Shown: positions 7,480 through 16,645, counted from the first letter of the stretch. The stretch: DNA of 64,000 bases from Bin87 sp965219925 (GCA_965219925.1 OZ244795.1:3906001-3970000); one strand, 5' to 3'. Numbers and translations: made by a program. The notes: a model not told the origin generated them from the letters alone.

Positions 7480-7579
7480 CCAACTCGCCCCTCGACCACG
7501 GATCTACGGACACGGCTACCGCCGGCACCAGCGCAAAGGCACAAATCCGCTAACCGATCATCGCCGTCAACCCGCGAAA

Positions 7580-7999
7580 TCACGACACACCGTCACATTG
7601 GCCTTCCGATGCCGGTACCCATGTCATGTCCTTCCACCAACCGTAGCCGCGGTCCCCGAAAATAGGATCCCGGGGACCCAGCATGTTGAACTTCCCCACC
7701 GGATCGCCGTCGACCACGGCATACAGATCATGGGCCAACGTTTTGAAGTGCAGCTGACCATTCGCCCAAAGCAGCGAGTCCAACTGTCGCGACGTGGCAT
7801 TGATGAGTTTCCTGTGGTCGTAAAACCGACCAGAAATGTGAGCGCGGTTGAGGTCAAGAACATCAATTCCGATGCCGCTTGCAACGTACATCACGCCGTC
7901 GGCCCATTCCATTGACCTGCTGCTACCCAAGCTTGCGGATGTCGGGTGCCGGGCCGGCTCAACTAGCGTACCGACAGCCGTATCACGGTCAATGCGCAA
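7580..7999 (-). CDS. C-terminal part of frameshifted propeller-like lipoprotein
   Basis: This frame continues the 8017-8928 lipoprotein after a one-base shift. It is readable before the nominal start as HFKNVGLLAVWGALLRIDRD, back to about 8085. It contains propeller-type repeats (SMEWADGVMYVASGIGIDVL; LLWANGQLHFKTLAHDLYAV) like those in the upstream part (IEWDGCNMWLAAI; IEWDGQDLYGLV). It ends at TGA 7580. Alone it has no signal peptide and no ribosome-binding site, so I treat it as the severed tail rather than an independent gene. Confidence 0.6.
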   Translation of the reverse strand: MRIDRDTAVGTLVEPARHPTSASLGSSRSMEWADGVMYVASGIGIDVLDLNRAHISGRFYDHRKLINATSRQLDSLLWANGQLHFKTLAHDLYAVVDGDPVGKFNMLGPRDPIFGDRGYGWWKDMTWVPASEGQCDGVS

Positions 8000-8016
8000 C
8001 AGGGCGCCCCATACGG

Positions 8017-8928
8017 CTAGTAGACCAACATTCTTGAAATGACGGGTGTGGAATGCCAGATTGCTCGACGATAGTCTCCATAAAGCCCTGTATGGCCGGG
8101 GAAAGGCCCTGTACCAATCAACCCATCATTACAAAGATTTCGGACTACTAGGCCGTACAGATCCTGGCCGTCCCACTCGATGGAAGATAGGTAGCCATAA
8201 TCCACTCCTTCGACGCTTATCTTTTCCACATGCTCAGCGATGCCCGTCAACATGTCCACCGTGTAGAGGTCGCTACCGCTTCCAAGGCTGATGGCAGCCA
8301 GCCACATATTGCAGCCGTCCCACTCAATGGTTGACGGAGCGTAAAGCCCGAAACGCGAATCTAGGTCAAGGCCGAACGAGTCCACGTCGCCAACGCGAGC
8401 AACCTCGCCGTCATCCATGTCCAAGGAGTAAATGGCCTGAAAGAATTCGTCGGTGTCATTCAGCGCAAACACAGTCCCAGCGTCGGATTCATGCTGCACG
8501 CAGGTGCACTCCCTGTGGACTCGCTTAACTGGCTTAGGAGTAGGTGCGGAAGTTGGCGTCGCCAACCGAAATGGAGTAGGCGGAAGTGCACGAGGCTTAT
8601 ACGTTGGCCCAACCCTAGGCCCAGCCGTAGCAGTAGCAGTAGCATGAGCCAAAGCCGCAGCAGGAGTCCAATCAGGAGTAGCCGTTGGCCTAGCCTTGGA
8701 CACAGACGTTGACGACGGCCGGGTAGGCCAAGAGGCATAAACCGGCTGGGTAGCCTGGACGGAATACTTCGATCCAGGAGGCACCGCGCTACCGGATTCG
8801 GGCGTCCTATCCACGGCACCATCACCTGCGAACTGATATTGCGGCACTGACGGCCCACAGGCAATGATGGCCAACATCACAGACACGGCCGTCAGCGCGA
8901 CCAACGTCATCAAATTCGCTGATTTCAT
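8017..8928 (-). CDS. Lipoprotein with Pro/Thr linker and propeller-like repeats (frameshifted)
   Basis: The start at 8928 follows GGAGaagggc and gives MKSANLMTLVALTAVSVMLAIIAC, a signal peptide with lipobox (IIA|C). The same frame is open to 9039 but lacks signal-peptide character there. A Pro/Thr/Ser-rich spacer (about residues 25-130) is followed by repeats of the form x-I-E-W-D-G-x-x-L/M-Y/W...LY-x-V/L-D that suggest a beta-propeller displayed outside the membrane. The frame ends at TAG 8017 shortly after VVRNLCNDGLIGTGPFPGHT, while repeats continue in the adjacent frame to 7580. The intact protein would be about 445 residues. Ligand unknown. Confidence 0.7.
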   Translation of the reverse strand: MKSANLMTLVALTAVSVMLAIIACGPSVPQYQFAGDGAVDRTPESGSAVPPGSKYSVQATQPVYASWPTRPSSTSVSKARPTATPDWTPAAALAHATATATAGPRVGPTYKPRALPPTPFRLATPTSAPTPKPVKRVHRECTCVQHESDAGTVFALNDTDEFFQAIYSLDMDDGEVARVGDVDSFGLDLDSRFGLYAPSTIEWDGCNMWLAAISLGSGSDLYTVDMLTGIAEHVEKISVEGVDYGYLSSIEWDGQDLYGLVVRNLCNDGLIGTGPFPGHTGLYGDYRRAIWHSTPVISRMLVY

Positions 8929-9104
8929 GCCCTTCTCCCACTCTGGTCGGTTCCCGTCAACGATAACATGTCCAGGATCCACCAAGCCCGGGAGAGAAAA
9001 GCAACCACGCTTTCCAACGACCGACGGCCGAGCCGCCACGCCGATAGATTGATGGCAGCCGGCAATATCACCGCATTGCCCGCCACTGGCGCAATGATGT
9101 TGTC

Positions 9105-9320
9105 GCGGCTAACGGCGACGGAGCGGCCGTTTCCGTTTTCGGCCCACCGCCTACACCTCCACGGCGCCCTGTGGCGCCGTTTTCGCGTCGGTACGGAAAA
9201 ATTCCGCCTCAGGGCCACCGAAACGCGCCCGGGGGCCGTTTCAGGCCGAAACTGGCCCATGCTGGCAACATTCTGCAAAGCTCAGAGCAACGGCGACACC
9301 GGCCACCCTGACTCCCACCA
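9105..9320. repeat. Full copy of dispersed intergenic double-hairpin element
   Basis: Order: ggcgacggagcggccg, then a near-perfect terminator hairpin cggcgccctgtggcgccg + tttt (about 9160-9185), then cctcagggccaccgaaacg, cgcccgggggccgtttc, gaaactgg and ctggcaacattctgcaaagc. The same order appears at 13055-13235. It lies upstream of a divergent lipoprotein and downstream of the convergent TPR gene. No coding potential is seen in 8929-9415. Confidence 0.65.
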
Positions 9321-9415
9321 GTGCCACTTCAGAGACTTTTGCCCACGAGCCAGTCTCAGCCCCTTTGCGGAACCTCAATGCCAGCACGGAACCGACAACA
9401 CACCAACCTCAATGA

Positions 9416-9772
9416 CTAGCCCGGCCCTGGGGCGTCACAGGCTAAAGCAAGCTGTCTGTAAGCTTCGGCAAGGTCAATATAAGCGTCGTGGTAACGGGGA
9501 TTGAGCCGAACGGCTTCTAGATACTCAGCAATGGCCCGGTCATAATCCCCTCTCCCTGCGTAGGCACCGCCTCGAGCTCGGTAGATCTCGGCTTCTTTCG
9601 GGGCCAGTTCAATCATCATGTCGAAGTATGCAATAGCCCTGTCGTACTCGCCTCGGTCTAAATGGCCAACGGCAGGGTCGATATAGTCCATCCAAAACTG
9701 CTGGTTGCGCTCGATGGCCGCTCTATAGTCGGCGCCGGCCCGGTCGAAATCCGGATCCACGTGGTCAGTCAT
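9416..9772 (-). CDS. TPR-repeat protein
   Basis: The start at 9772 (MTDHVDPDFDRAGADYRAAI) lies five bases after AAGGAG, whereas the open frame back to 9907 has no such site. The 118-residue product holds about two and a half tetratricopeptide repeats: LDRGEYDRAIAYFDMMIELA, YAGRGDYDRAIAEYLEAVRL and a final NPRYHDAYIDLAEAYRQLAL. There is no signal peptide, so it is probably a cytoplasmic protein-protein interaction module. It ends at TAG. It is isolated, with repeat elements on both sides. Confidence 0.8.
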   Translation of the reverse strand: MTDHVDPDFDRAGADYRAAIERNQQFWMDYIDPAVGHLDRGEYDRAIAYFDMMIELAPKEAEIYRARGGAYAGRGDYDRAIAEYLEAVRLNPRYHDAYIDLAEAYRQLALACDAPGPG

Positions 9773-9974
9773 AACTGCTCCTTGATGGTTAGCGGGTATC
9801 AGCGAAATATTAGGAACCTCGTGGAGCACAGTCAACCTGTGCCCCGACATTCGAGACGCGCAGACCAAGAGACCACGCCTGCAGGCAACCGATGTCCGGC
9901 CGACCATATCACGGGTAGACGAAGGACACTGGATTCCCGACAGCTGGCCACCATGCGACCGGTCTCATTTTAGG

Positions 9975-10200
9975 CACACCGCTTTCACCCCAACGGCGCC
10001 ACAAGGCGGAGTTTTCACGTCAACAGAGAATCCCGCCCCAAGGCCACGAAATCGCGCCCGGGGGTCGTTTCCGGCCTAAACTGCGGCATTCCCGGCACTG
10101 GTGGCAAATTGACCCAGACGCCGCCCACAACGGCGCCCTCGGGATCCTCGAGTTTGATGTTACCAGCTACCGGACTGACGCCGCCCAACAACGGGGCCAG
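9975..10200. repeat. Copy of dispersed intergenic element
   Basis: Contains aacggcgccacaaggcggag + tttt, then ccaaggccacgaaatcgcgc, ccgggggtcgtttccggcc and taaactgcgg, and later actgacgccgcccaacaacg with gggccagtcag. It occupies most of the gap between the divergent TPR gene and the lipoprotein at 10345. No gene is supported between 9773 and 10344. Confidence 0.6.
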
Positions 10201-10344
10201 TCAGAGCAGGTGAAGAGACGAAACTAATCGGCGGCAATTCGGTAAATCTGGCTGACGCGGGACACCAGGCACTCAAACTCATGCTTCTCTTTGCTACACT
10301 TCCAACACCCCACTAATGCTGCGTCAGCCGAAAGGAAAAGACCC

Positions 10345-11298
10345 TTGAGACAATTCACGCTTATCCCAATTCTGCTTGTCCTGGTCGCAGGCTCGTTCGC
10401 TTGCGCACCGAGCCAAGTCGGACCCCCACAGGCTGACGGGACACCTGTCCTACGCACGTTGCCGCCCCCGGACACCACCGCGACGACCACCTACAGCCGA
10501 GTCCCAGCCCACAACGCCATATCCAACATAGCCACCCCAACACCCGTCTCAGGCGCCGTCGCCGAGTCCGACACTCCCCTCCCGACACCGACGGCCATCG
10601 CCATTCCACGCCCCTCGCCGACGCCGACCGCCACTTCCGCGCCAACACCCTCACCGACGCCGACTCCCACCGCCGCCCTCGTTTCCACATCCCCGGAGGA
10701 CGAGGCGAGATTCGATGACTTCCTCGAGGACTTCATCAGCATCTCTTACCAAGCTTCCTTCGACATGCCCAGTGAGTTCACTGAGGGTGGATACCCGGTC
10801 GCGGCCACCGTCAACGGATGGGTAACAATGGGAACAACAGACGACCCCACATCCCAGTTCTTCATGAAAATAGATATGACCAAGCCCATCAACCGCTCTT
10901 TAGAGGTCGTCAGCCGCCCCGACACCTTCAACATGTACCTCCACGACCTCGATGCAAACAAGTGGTACTTCCTCCCTGAGAACTCTTCCGAGGTCGATGT
11001 CGGACCGGTAGAGGACATTAGCCACCTTTGGTCCTACGGCATGGTGTTCTCCCTGTTGCCACCCGATGACACACAGCAAACCCCGGATGGATACATCCGC
11101 AAGATTGAAATCCCGGCCTTCGGCACCGTGACAGTCACCTACGACCACGAGTACACGCTTGAAACCTATACCATAACCGACCCCGACGGCAAGCAATTCC
11201 TTCGAGCACGCTATTTCGACCTCAACAAGCTCAACGACCTGGTTCCCTACGAACAGGTAGAAGAGCTACTCCCCGACACCTATTGGCAGTCCCAATAG
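10345..11298 (+). CDS. Secreted lipoprotein with Pro/Thr linker, possibly LppX/LolA-like fold
   Basis: The TTG at 10345, behind AAAGGAaaagaccc, begins LRQFTLIPILLVLVAGSFAC, a signal peptide ending in a loose lipobox. About 100 residues of P/T/S-rich linker with repeated TPTP/SPTPT units follow. A globular domain (residues about 120-317) starts DEARFDDFLEDFISISYQAS and has alternating strands (NGWVTMGTTDDPTSQFFMKI; NMYLHDLDANKWYFLPE; IEIPAFGTVTVTYDHEYTLE), reminiscent of LppX/LprG or LolA-type lipid-carrier folds. That comparison is by pattern only. It is likely a surface lipoprotein. It ends at TAG 11298. Confidence 0.75.
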   Translation: MRQFTLIPILLVLVAGSFACAPSQVGPPQADGTPVLRTLPPPDTTATTTYSRVPAHNAISNIATPTPVSGAVAESDTPLPTPTAIAIPRPSPTPTATSAPTPSPTPTPTAALVSTSPEDEARFDDFLEDFISISYQASFDMPSEFTEGGYPVAATVNGWVTMGTTDDPTSQFFMKIDMTKPINRSLEVVSRPDTFNMYLHDLDANKWYFLPENSSEVDVGPVEDISHLWSYGMVFSLLPPDDTQQTPDGYIRKIEIPAFGTVTVTYDHEYTLETYTITDPDGKQFLRARYFDLNKLNDLVPYEQVEELLPDTYWQSQ

Positions 11299-11447
11299 CG
11301 CATATCCGCGGTAGAAATGCCGCCCGAGACCCTGCAATCACTGCGAGCTTCCAACTGGCCCTGCCGAGAATGGCACACGTATCCACGTTGACGGAGAGCA
11401 GTCCAGCCGGTCGCTACTGGACGCCTACACGTAGCGCCGTAGACGCA

Positions 11448-11639
11448 TTGACGGAGACAGAGGCCATCATGGGATAAAAAGCGGTCATCAACAAGGCCAA
11501 GCAGGAGATGAACGACGAAGCCAAAGCTAAAGGCCGCGCCCAGGTGAGCAACGAGTATCAAGCTTGGATCAACGAGCGCCGCGCCGGCGGAAGCGTCTGC
11601 TGGGGTCGCAGTGGTCCACTACCTTGCCCGGACGACTGA
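11448..11639 (+). pseudogene. Small helical protein gene with in-frame stop
   Basis: TTG at 11448 reads LTETEAIMG, then TAA (11475-11477), then in the same frame KAVINKAKQEMNDEAKAKGR, AQVSNEYQAWINERRAGG and SVCWGRSGPLPCPDD, to TGA (11637-11639). The part after the stop is clearly protein-like (charged amphipathic helix). Without the stop the product would be about 63 residues. A short frame upstream (11283-11447) is unconvincing. Function unknown. Confidence 0.45.
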
Positions 11640-11948
11640 GGATCTATCCGTACACGTACCAACGATTCGGCCCCAGCCGATTACTGTCGGTGGCGGTTGC
11701 ACTCTCGCCGAATTTGATGCAAGATTTGGTGCCCGTCAAGAAGGGCCGTCACCCCGAGCAACCATTCCAATCGTTCAGTGTACGCAATTGGATCCGAGTC
11801 ACAGGCCGCTTCCTGAATTTCGCACACTTCCACGCACTCGGGTAAAGTTGACCTACATTCCAAAAAGAAACGCCCCCTTTCGGGAGCGTCGGCCCAGCAG
11901 CACTACCCGCTGGGGGGGTTGAAACCAAGCTACGCGAAATCCAGCGAA
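11640..11948. other. Intergenic stretch with hairpins
   Basis: No convincing gene. Two overlapping plus-strand frames (to 11845 and 11922) lack ribosome-binding sites and conserved features. An imperfect hairpin (acgcccccttttcgggagcgt, about 11868-11889) and a stem cccagc/gctggg (11893-11914) lie just before the NYN gene. Confidence 0.45.
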
Positions 11949-12614
11949 ATGTCAACGTCCACTGCCGACATTCCCAACGAAATCCAGGCGCCGCCCCACC
12001 GAGTAGCGGTGTACGTTGACGGGCTGAACCTCTACCACGGCCTGAAATCCCGAAGCTGGCGCCGCTACTACTGGCTGAACCTACGCCAGCTGGCCGAACG
12101 CCTGCTGCGTCCCGGCCAGAGCCTAGTTATGGTCAGATACTTCACCGCCCGGTTCCTGCCCCGTCTCGACGACCCAGACCAACCCCTACGCCAGGATACC
12201 TACCTGAAGGCGTTGGAAACCCTGCCTGATTTGACGATCCAGCACGGGTACCACCTGCCCAAGACCGGAACCTGCCGGCGGTGTGGAGCAACATGGGCAA
12301 CCTTTGAGGAAAAAATGACCGACGTGAACATCGCCGTGGCGTTGCTCCACGACGCCACGCGGGACGCCTTTGACACCGCCATTGTGATCTCCGCCGACAG
12401 CGATTTGATTGGCCCGATAGACACCGTACGACACAGCTACCCTGGAAAGCGGGTAGTAGTCGCCTTCCCGCCGAACCGCCATTCCGAGCAATTGCGTCAT
12501 CAGGCGACTGCCGCCTTCAGGCTGGGGCGTAGGATCATTGCCGACAGCCAGTTTCCCACGCAAGTCATCGACGCCAACGGCTTCGTCTTGCGCAAGCCGT
12601 CGCGGTGGAATTAA
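11949..12614 (+). CDS. NYN-domain (PIN-like) putative ribonuclease with zinc ribbon
   Basis: The N-terminus reads VAVYVDGLNLYHGL, the first acidic motif of NYN/LabA-type domains. KMTDVNIAVALLHDA and the downstream IVISADSDLIGPI supply the other conserved Asp residues of the metal-dependent nuclease core, and VVVAFPPN is the last strand. A C-x-x-C insert (GTCRRCGATW) suggests a small zinc ribbon. I use the ATG at 11949; a TTG at 11919 after a G-rich run is an alternative adding ten residues. The 221-residue length is normal for single-domain NYN proteins, which act as RNA endonucleases in RNA decay or defence. No partner gene is adjacent. Confidence 0.85.
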   Translation: MSTSTADIPNEIQAPPHRVAVYVDGLNLYHGLKSRSWRRYYWLNLRQLAERLLRPGQSLVMVRYFTARFLPRLDDPDQPLRQDTYLKALETLPDLTIQHGYHLPKTGTCRRCGATWATFEEKMTDVNIAVALLHDATRDAFDTAIVISADSDLIGPIDTVRHSYPGKRVVVAFPPNRHSEQLRHQATAAFRLGRRIIADSQFPTQVIDANGFVLRKPSRWN

Positions 12615-13308
12615 AGGGCACTCGCAACGGAATGCTCTTCCCAGGGCGCAGGCAGGCCACCGCGGTGACCGTATCCACCGGGAAACGGACTGCGCGAAAC
12701 CACTCCAGACGCCGTATGCTGACCACGGTCGAAATGCAGGACTGCTGGCATTCATTGGTGGCACCGACCCGTAGTACGGAAGCGCTCTACGTTGACAATA
12801 TGTAACCTTCGCTGACTGACGACGCCCCCGGCCGCTACCGACGACGGCGTAGCAGGTTTCGTAGCCGAGGCCACGCGCCTGATCGTACCAGCCAGCCAGT
12901 CAAATTAGCGCCGTAGCCGCCTCGTTTTCCCAACCGCGGAAAACACTGCACCCAAGCCAAGTAAGACCCTCACAACCGCCCCAGCGCGGAAACTGAGGCA
13001 CTCTGGCAGCACTTGGCAAAGCAATAGCGTCGACGGCGTGCTACCCGCAGTCGCCGACCAACAACGCCGCGGCCGGCGTCGTTTCTGGCCTGCCGCTTTC
13101 ACCCCCATGGTGCCCTGTGGCGCCGTCTTCTCGTCAGTAGAGATTCCCACCTCAGGGCCACCAAAACGCGCCCGGGGGCCGTTTCCGGCCGAAACTGGGC
13201 ACGCTGGCAACATTCCGCAAAGCACCCGCCAACGTCCGTGCGTGCCTGCGCAGCACGCGTCGTCCCGACCGGTGCGAAACCCACCCACCGAATTACAGGA
13301 GAGCCAGA
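12615..13308. other. Intergenic region with one repeat copy
   Basis: Nothing coding is supported. A degenerate arm of the dispersed element lies near 12812-12900, and a fuller copy is described at 13055-13235. Confidence 0.5.
13055..13235. repeat. Copy of dispersed intergenic double-hairpin element
   Basis: Contains ccgcggccggcgtcgtttct, ggtgccctgtggcgccg + tcttct, cctcagggccaccaaaacg, cgcccgggggccgtttc, ccgaaactggg and gctggcaacattccgcaaag. It is collinear with 9105-9320 and differs by scattered substitutions. Confidence 0.65.
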
Positions 13309-14076
13309 ATGGCCCAGCTTGAACTCACCCACATCCAGATGTTCCCCAAGGAAGGCGACCCAGGCTGGCACGCCGGCCAACTGCCCGACGGTCGTCGCGT
13401 ACACGCCGCGGCCATCCCCTGCGCACCAGGAACCGTCCACTGGTCGGGCAGCGTCGAGGACGCCGACGCCTGCGAGTGTGACGGCGCCGGCACCTGCAAC
13501 CTCTGCCTGATCCGCCAAGACGGCGGCCTCGTCTTCACCAAGGTCACCGCCTGCTACCGCTCCGCGAACAGCGCCGTGCGCGCCCTGAAATTCTGGGTCG
13601 CCCACCCCGACATCCCGCAGCCTCCGGCGACCTTCAACTGTGGCTGGACCACCATGCAGGCCATCCTGTGTGACAACGAGCCCGACGCGGCTCCCATGCC
13701 CCTGGGCACCACCGAAAACCCCATCCTGCGGCCGGCGCCCGACTACGATGACTACGACGACCCTCGGGACGCGTTCCAGGAAATCATGATCGAACAGATC
13801 ACGCCCGAGTCCCTCGAAGAGTGCTCCGAAAAGGGACACCCAAGGCAGGCCTGGCTCATCCTCACCGAACAGCAGGAAGACGCCGAAACCTGCCCAACCT
13901 GCGGCCGCATGCCGGACTTCATCGAGAAGATGACCTCCGGCGACATGGGCATCGACTTCGACTACATCAGCGAGAAAATAGACCCCACCCACAAAGTGGT
14001 CCACGAAATCTCCGTCGACGAAAACCGGTACGACCCCACCTTCGGCTTCGACTCGGAAATATTCAGATCCGTCTGA
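13309..14076 (+). CDS. Cys-rich hypothetical protein
   Basis: The ATG at 13309 follows AGGAGagccag. The 255-residue acidic protein has no signal peptide. Cysteines cluster in an N-terminal CECDGAGTCNLC (about residues 55-66) and a C-terminal CPTCGRMP, both suggesting metal-binding knuckles, and an Asp-rich linker (APDYDDYDDPRDAF) sits between. Motifs such as GDPGWHAGQLPDGRRVH and TFNCGWTTMQAILCDNEPDA do not match a family I know. A terminator (14228-14257) follows, so it is probably a monocistronic unit. Function unknown. Confidence 0.65.
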   Translation: MAQLELTHIQMFPKEGDPGWHAGQLPDGRRVHAAAIPCAPGTVHWSGSVEDADACECDGAGTCNLCLIRQDGGLVFTKVTACYRSANSAVRALKFWVAHPDIPQPPATFNCGWTTMQAILCDNEPDAAPMPLGTTENPILRPAPDYDDYDDPRDAFQEIMIEQITPESLEECSEKGHPRQAWLILTEQQEDAETCPTCGRMPDFIEKMTSGDMGIDFDYISEKIDPTHKVVHEISVDENRYDPTFGFDSEIFRSV

Positions 14077-14227
14077 TGCCGCTGCCGCAACTCGTTTCAC
14101 ATACGCCTAAAATCGCGACATTACCCGGGCGTGACGGACGTGACTCCGATCGCTTACAATGTACCCGCGCCTTACCTCGGGCCGTTGTGTTGGCCGACTT
14201 ATCACCGGCAACAACCGACACAACGAA

Positions 14228-14257
14228 AAGCCGCCGTGAAACGCTCCGGCGGCTTTT
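14228..14257 (+). terminator. Intrinsic terminator
   Basis: aagccgcc (14228-14235) pairs with ggcggctt (14248-14255) around gtgaaacgctcc, followed by tt. It lies 150 bp after the 13309 gene; its last bases overlap the upstream part of the next promoter. Confidence 0.75.
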
Positions 14258-14279
14258 GCATTTCTGAAAACGCTATAAT
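14251..14279 (+). promoter_or_regulatory. Putative sigma-70 type promoter
   Basis: A perfect TATAAT at 14274-14279 lies 47 bp upstream of the 14326 start codon. The -35 candidate ggcttt at 17 bp spacing is weak. Confidence 0.45.
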
Positions 14280-14325
14280 GAATGTAATCCGCCGGGGATG
14301 ATAGCCCGGCACCCCGAGGCAACTC

Positions 14326-16116
14326 ATGAGCGTTTCCCTTTCCGACTCCGCCGGCGACCTCCGCATCAAGTTCTGCGCCCACATTGACCACCAGGACGGT
14401 CAACGAATAGTGGAGCTCGACTCCCTCGAACACGCGGCAAACGAACGATTGATGCAGCTGCTGCTCGCAGACCCGATGCTGGTCGAGCTCCTGGACAGTC
14501 TCAAGACCACCAACGCTCCGGCTACGCAACAGCACGACGAAGCCGGACGCTGCCCGAGCAACGCCGAGACCAGTGTGCTCCAGCACACGCCGGAACCAGC
14601 GCCGCCACAACGAGCGGACACTGACACGGCACAGCAGGACGAACCGACCTCCGACCGAGGACAGGACACCAGCAACGGCGCCGCCACGCGCCCAGGCCAC
14701 CACGCTCCTGCGACGGGCGAGGCATCAACCGAGGACAGCCCGGATCCCGAGAATAACCAAGAAAACAACAACCAAGAAACCGAAGGTTTCACCGTCGAAC
14801 CGTCAAATTCCCAATCTCCAACCAATCCCTCACCTGACAAACAGCCGAATCCTCGAAATCAGCCAAAATCCAAGAAGCCCAAATCCCTCCTACCGAAAGG
14901 GGTTAATAAGGAGGGATTTAAGCAAACCTCCAAAGGAAAACGCTCCAAGGGCGCCAAGAAACAGAAAATCCGGTTCACGCCTACACCGCGAGCCAAACTG
15001 CCGCAACACTCCTGCTCCCACATGGGACACCGTTATGTCCAAGCTGCACAGCCCGAAGGGCGCAACAGCCTGAGCCCAGGCCACTGCGACAAATGCGACG
15101 GCTGCATCGAGGCCAGGCGGCACGAAAAGATGGAGCAGTACGCTGCCAGCAAGCCGTCGCCCGTCTCCACGGTCCTGGAGTGCGACTTCCCGACCTTCTT
15201 CAAAGCCAACCACTTCGCAACACTTGATAAACACAAGACCTGGATCCGCGAAGCACGCAGGTGCACATTGTTCGATGCAATCCAAGAGTACGACCTGCGT
15301 CGGCCATGGATAATCCGCCTGATCCTGGACAGCCCTGCCTCAGCCGAGGTGCGAGACGCCATCGAGCAGCACGCAATCAGCTGCGGCGCCCGCAACGTCA
15401 GCGTGACCGTTGGACCGGTTTCACCTGAACAGTTCAAGAAATGGGTGCCCCACCAATTCAGCATGCACAAAGTAGGCAAAACCTTTTTCATCCTGTGCCG
15501 GTTCTCCAACGGCTGGGCTCAGAAGCGGAAGACACCCAGCGACAACCGAAGCGGAAAAAAGGAGATGCTACGGGCAGACGACAGCGGTACGAAAAAACGC
15601 GAACCAGTCCAAACCGAACGGGCGAAGGCTATCACCAAATCCTGGAAGCCAACTTACTTCCAGTCAATAGACAAGAACCTGCAGCCGGAAAAACGGCGAG
15701 AACTCAGGGCACAAGCCCGACGCGAACTGGAACGCGCACGCCAAGTCGGGTTCATGGACTGGATACAGCGGTGGGAGAGGCTGCAGCCCGAGTACATTGA
15801 CCTCTCTCGCAAGTTCATCCACGACTACCTACGCGGGGAAAAGCCGTCCCCTCGCGAATGGCAGGATGAAACCAAGGCCCCCAGGGAACTGGTGGTGGAA
15901 ACCGCCCGATGGCTGAACGGAGCAAGAGATCTCGAACCGGCCCTCGTGACGGTAGCCCAACGCCTCGGCTTCATTCCCGAAGGCGAGCACCCCGCCGTCG
16001 ACGTCGGGTACCTGACGGAACTCACACGCACGCTACCGCCGTTGGAGTTCTACGACGAGCCATACCCTATGGAATCCTTTCCCGAAACAAGCGACCTTTT
16101 GACGACTGCGAGGTGA
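14326..16116 (+). CDS. Large hypothetical protein with disordered middle and Cys cluster
   Basis: 596 residues. After a short N-terminal domain (about 1-65; HIDHQDGQRIVELDSLEHAA), residues about 66-225 are low complexity (Gln/Asn/Pro/Lys-rich, including ENNQENNNQE and a basic tail KGKRSKGAKKQK). This part has lower GC at 14760-14890. A Cys/His cluster follows (SCSHMGHRYV, then HCDKCDGCIEARRHEKMEQY). The rest is helical and basic (QARRELERARQVGFMDWIQR). The C-x-x-C-x-x-C-x(3)-R arrangement recalls replication-initiator proteins of small phages and plasmids, but I see no HUH or catalytic Tyr motif, so I do not call it Rep. A -10 box precedes it. It ends at TGA. Confidence 0.7.
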   Translation: MSVSLSDSAGDLRIKFCAHIDHQDGQRIVELDSLEHAANERLMQLLLADPMLVELLDSLKTTNAPATQQHDEAGRCPSNAETSVLQHTPEPAPPQRADTDTAQQDEPTSDRGQDTSNGAATRPGHHAPATGEASTEDSPDPENNQENNNQETEGFTVEPSNSQSPTNPSPDKQPNPRNQPKSKKPKSLLPKGVNKEGFKQTSKGKRSKGAKKQKIRFTPTPRAKLPQHSCSHMGHRYVQAAQPEGRNSLSPGHCDKCDGCIEARRHEKMEQYAASKPSPVSTVLECDFPTFFKANHFATLDKHKTWIREARRCTLFDAIQEYDLRRPWIIRLILDSPASAEVRDAIEQHAISCGARNVSVTVGPVSPEQFKKWVPHQFSMHKVGKTFFILCRFSNGWAQKRKTPSDNRSGKKEMLRADDSGTKKREPVQTERAKAITKSWKPTYFQSIDKNLQPEKRRELRAQARRELERARQVGFMDWIQRWERLQPEYIDLSRKFIHDYLRGEKPSPREWQDETKAPRELVVETARWLNGARDLEPALVTVAQRLGFIPEGEHPAVDVGYLTELTRTLPPLEFYDEPYPMESFPETSDLLTTAR

Positions 16117-16192
16117 CGGCCACCTGACATTCGCAGTCAGTGCTGCGGCCCAGTGCCGCTTCCCGCGCTTCTCGCCTCCGAAAAGGACCGGA

Positions 16193-16564
16193 ATGGGAAC
16201 TTTCCGAATAACCGTTGAGATTGCCGACCCACGAGGCCAGCACTTCGAAGCAGTGGACATGCTGGTGGATACCGGCGCCACATTCACCAAGGCCCCCAGA
16301 GACCTGCTGGAACGGCTGGGCGTCCCCGTCGAGAGTACCTACACCGCCGAACTCGCCGACGGCAGCCGCGTGCAACGCACCCGAGGCAGGACCATGATCC
16401 GGCTACAGGGGAAGGAGTTCCCCACACCGGTTACCTTCGGAGAGGACGGGGAACAGAACCTGCTGGGGGCCATGGCCCTGGAAGACGCCATGCTGGCAGT
16501 GGACCCGCACTCGAAGAGGCTGATACCGGTCGACGCCCTAGAAATGAGCAGCCCCGAAACATGA
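16193..16564 (+). CDS. Retropepsin-like clan AA aspartic protease
   Basis: 123 residues. DMLVDTGATFTKAPRDLLER holds the D-T-G-A catalytic triad of retroviral-type proteases, and LLGAMALEDAMLAVDPHSKR with LIPVDAL matches the C-terminal G-A/V-x-x-L-E...VDP-x-x-x-x-L pattern of small prokaryotic clan AA proteases. Such proteins act as dimers. AAGGAccgga precedes the ATG. No signal peptide, so it is cytoplasmic. It lies 76 bp downstream of the 596-residue gene and may share its transcript. Substrate unknown; related proteins often sit in toxin-antitoxin-like or mobile contexts. Confidence 0.8.
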   Translation: MGTFRITVEIADPRGQHFEAVDMLVDTGATFTKAPRDLLERLGVPVESTYTAELADGSRVQRTRGRTMIRLQGKEFPTPVTFGEDGEQNLLGAMALEDAMLAVDPHSKRLIPVDALEMSSPET

Positions 16565-16645
16565 ACGAGGGAGCCCCCACCTCGCGACAACAGGACAAAT
16601 GCCCCGTCACTCCCCGAAGCGCAGCACCAACAGCCTCGTTACGTT

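Noticed and set aside
3358..11639. Reassigned TAA/TAG as Gln in the small genes with in-frame stops
   Set aside because: Genes nearby end at TAA or TAG at sensible places (10345-11298, 11949-12614, 9416-9772), some followed closely by hairpins, so the standard code holds. Nonsense mutation or sequence error is simpler.
14326..16116. Rolling-circle replication initiator
   Set aside because: Only a Cys cluster resembles small-phage replication proteins. No HUH motif, catalytic Tyr or origin structure was found, so it is left as hypothetical.
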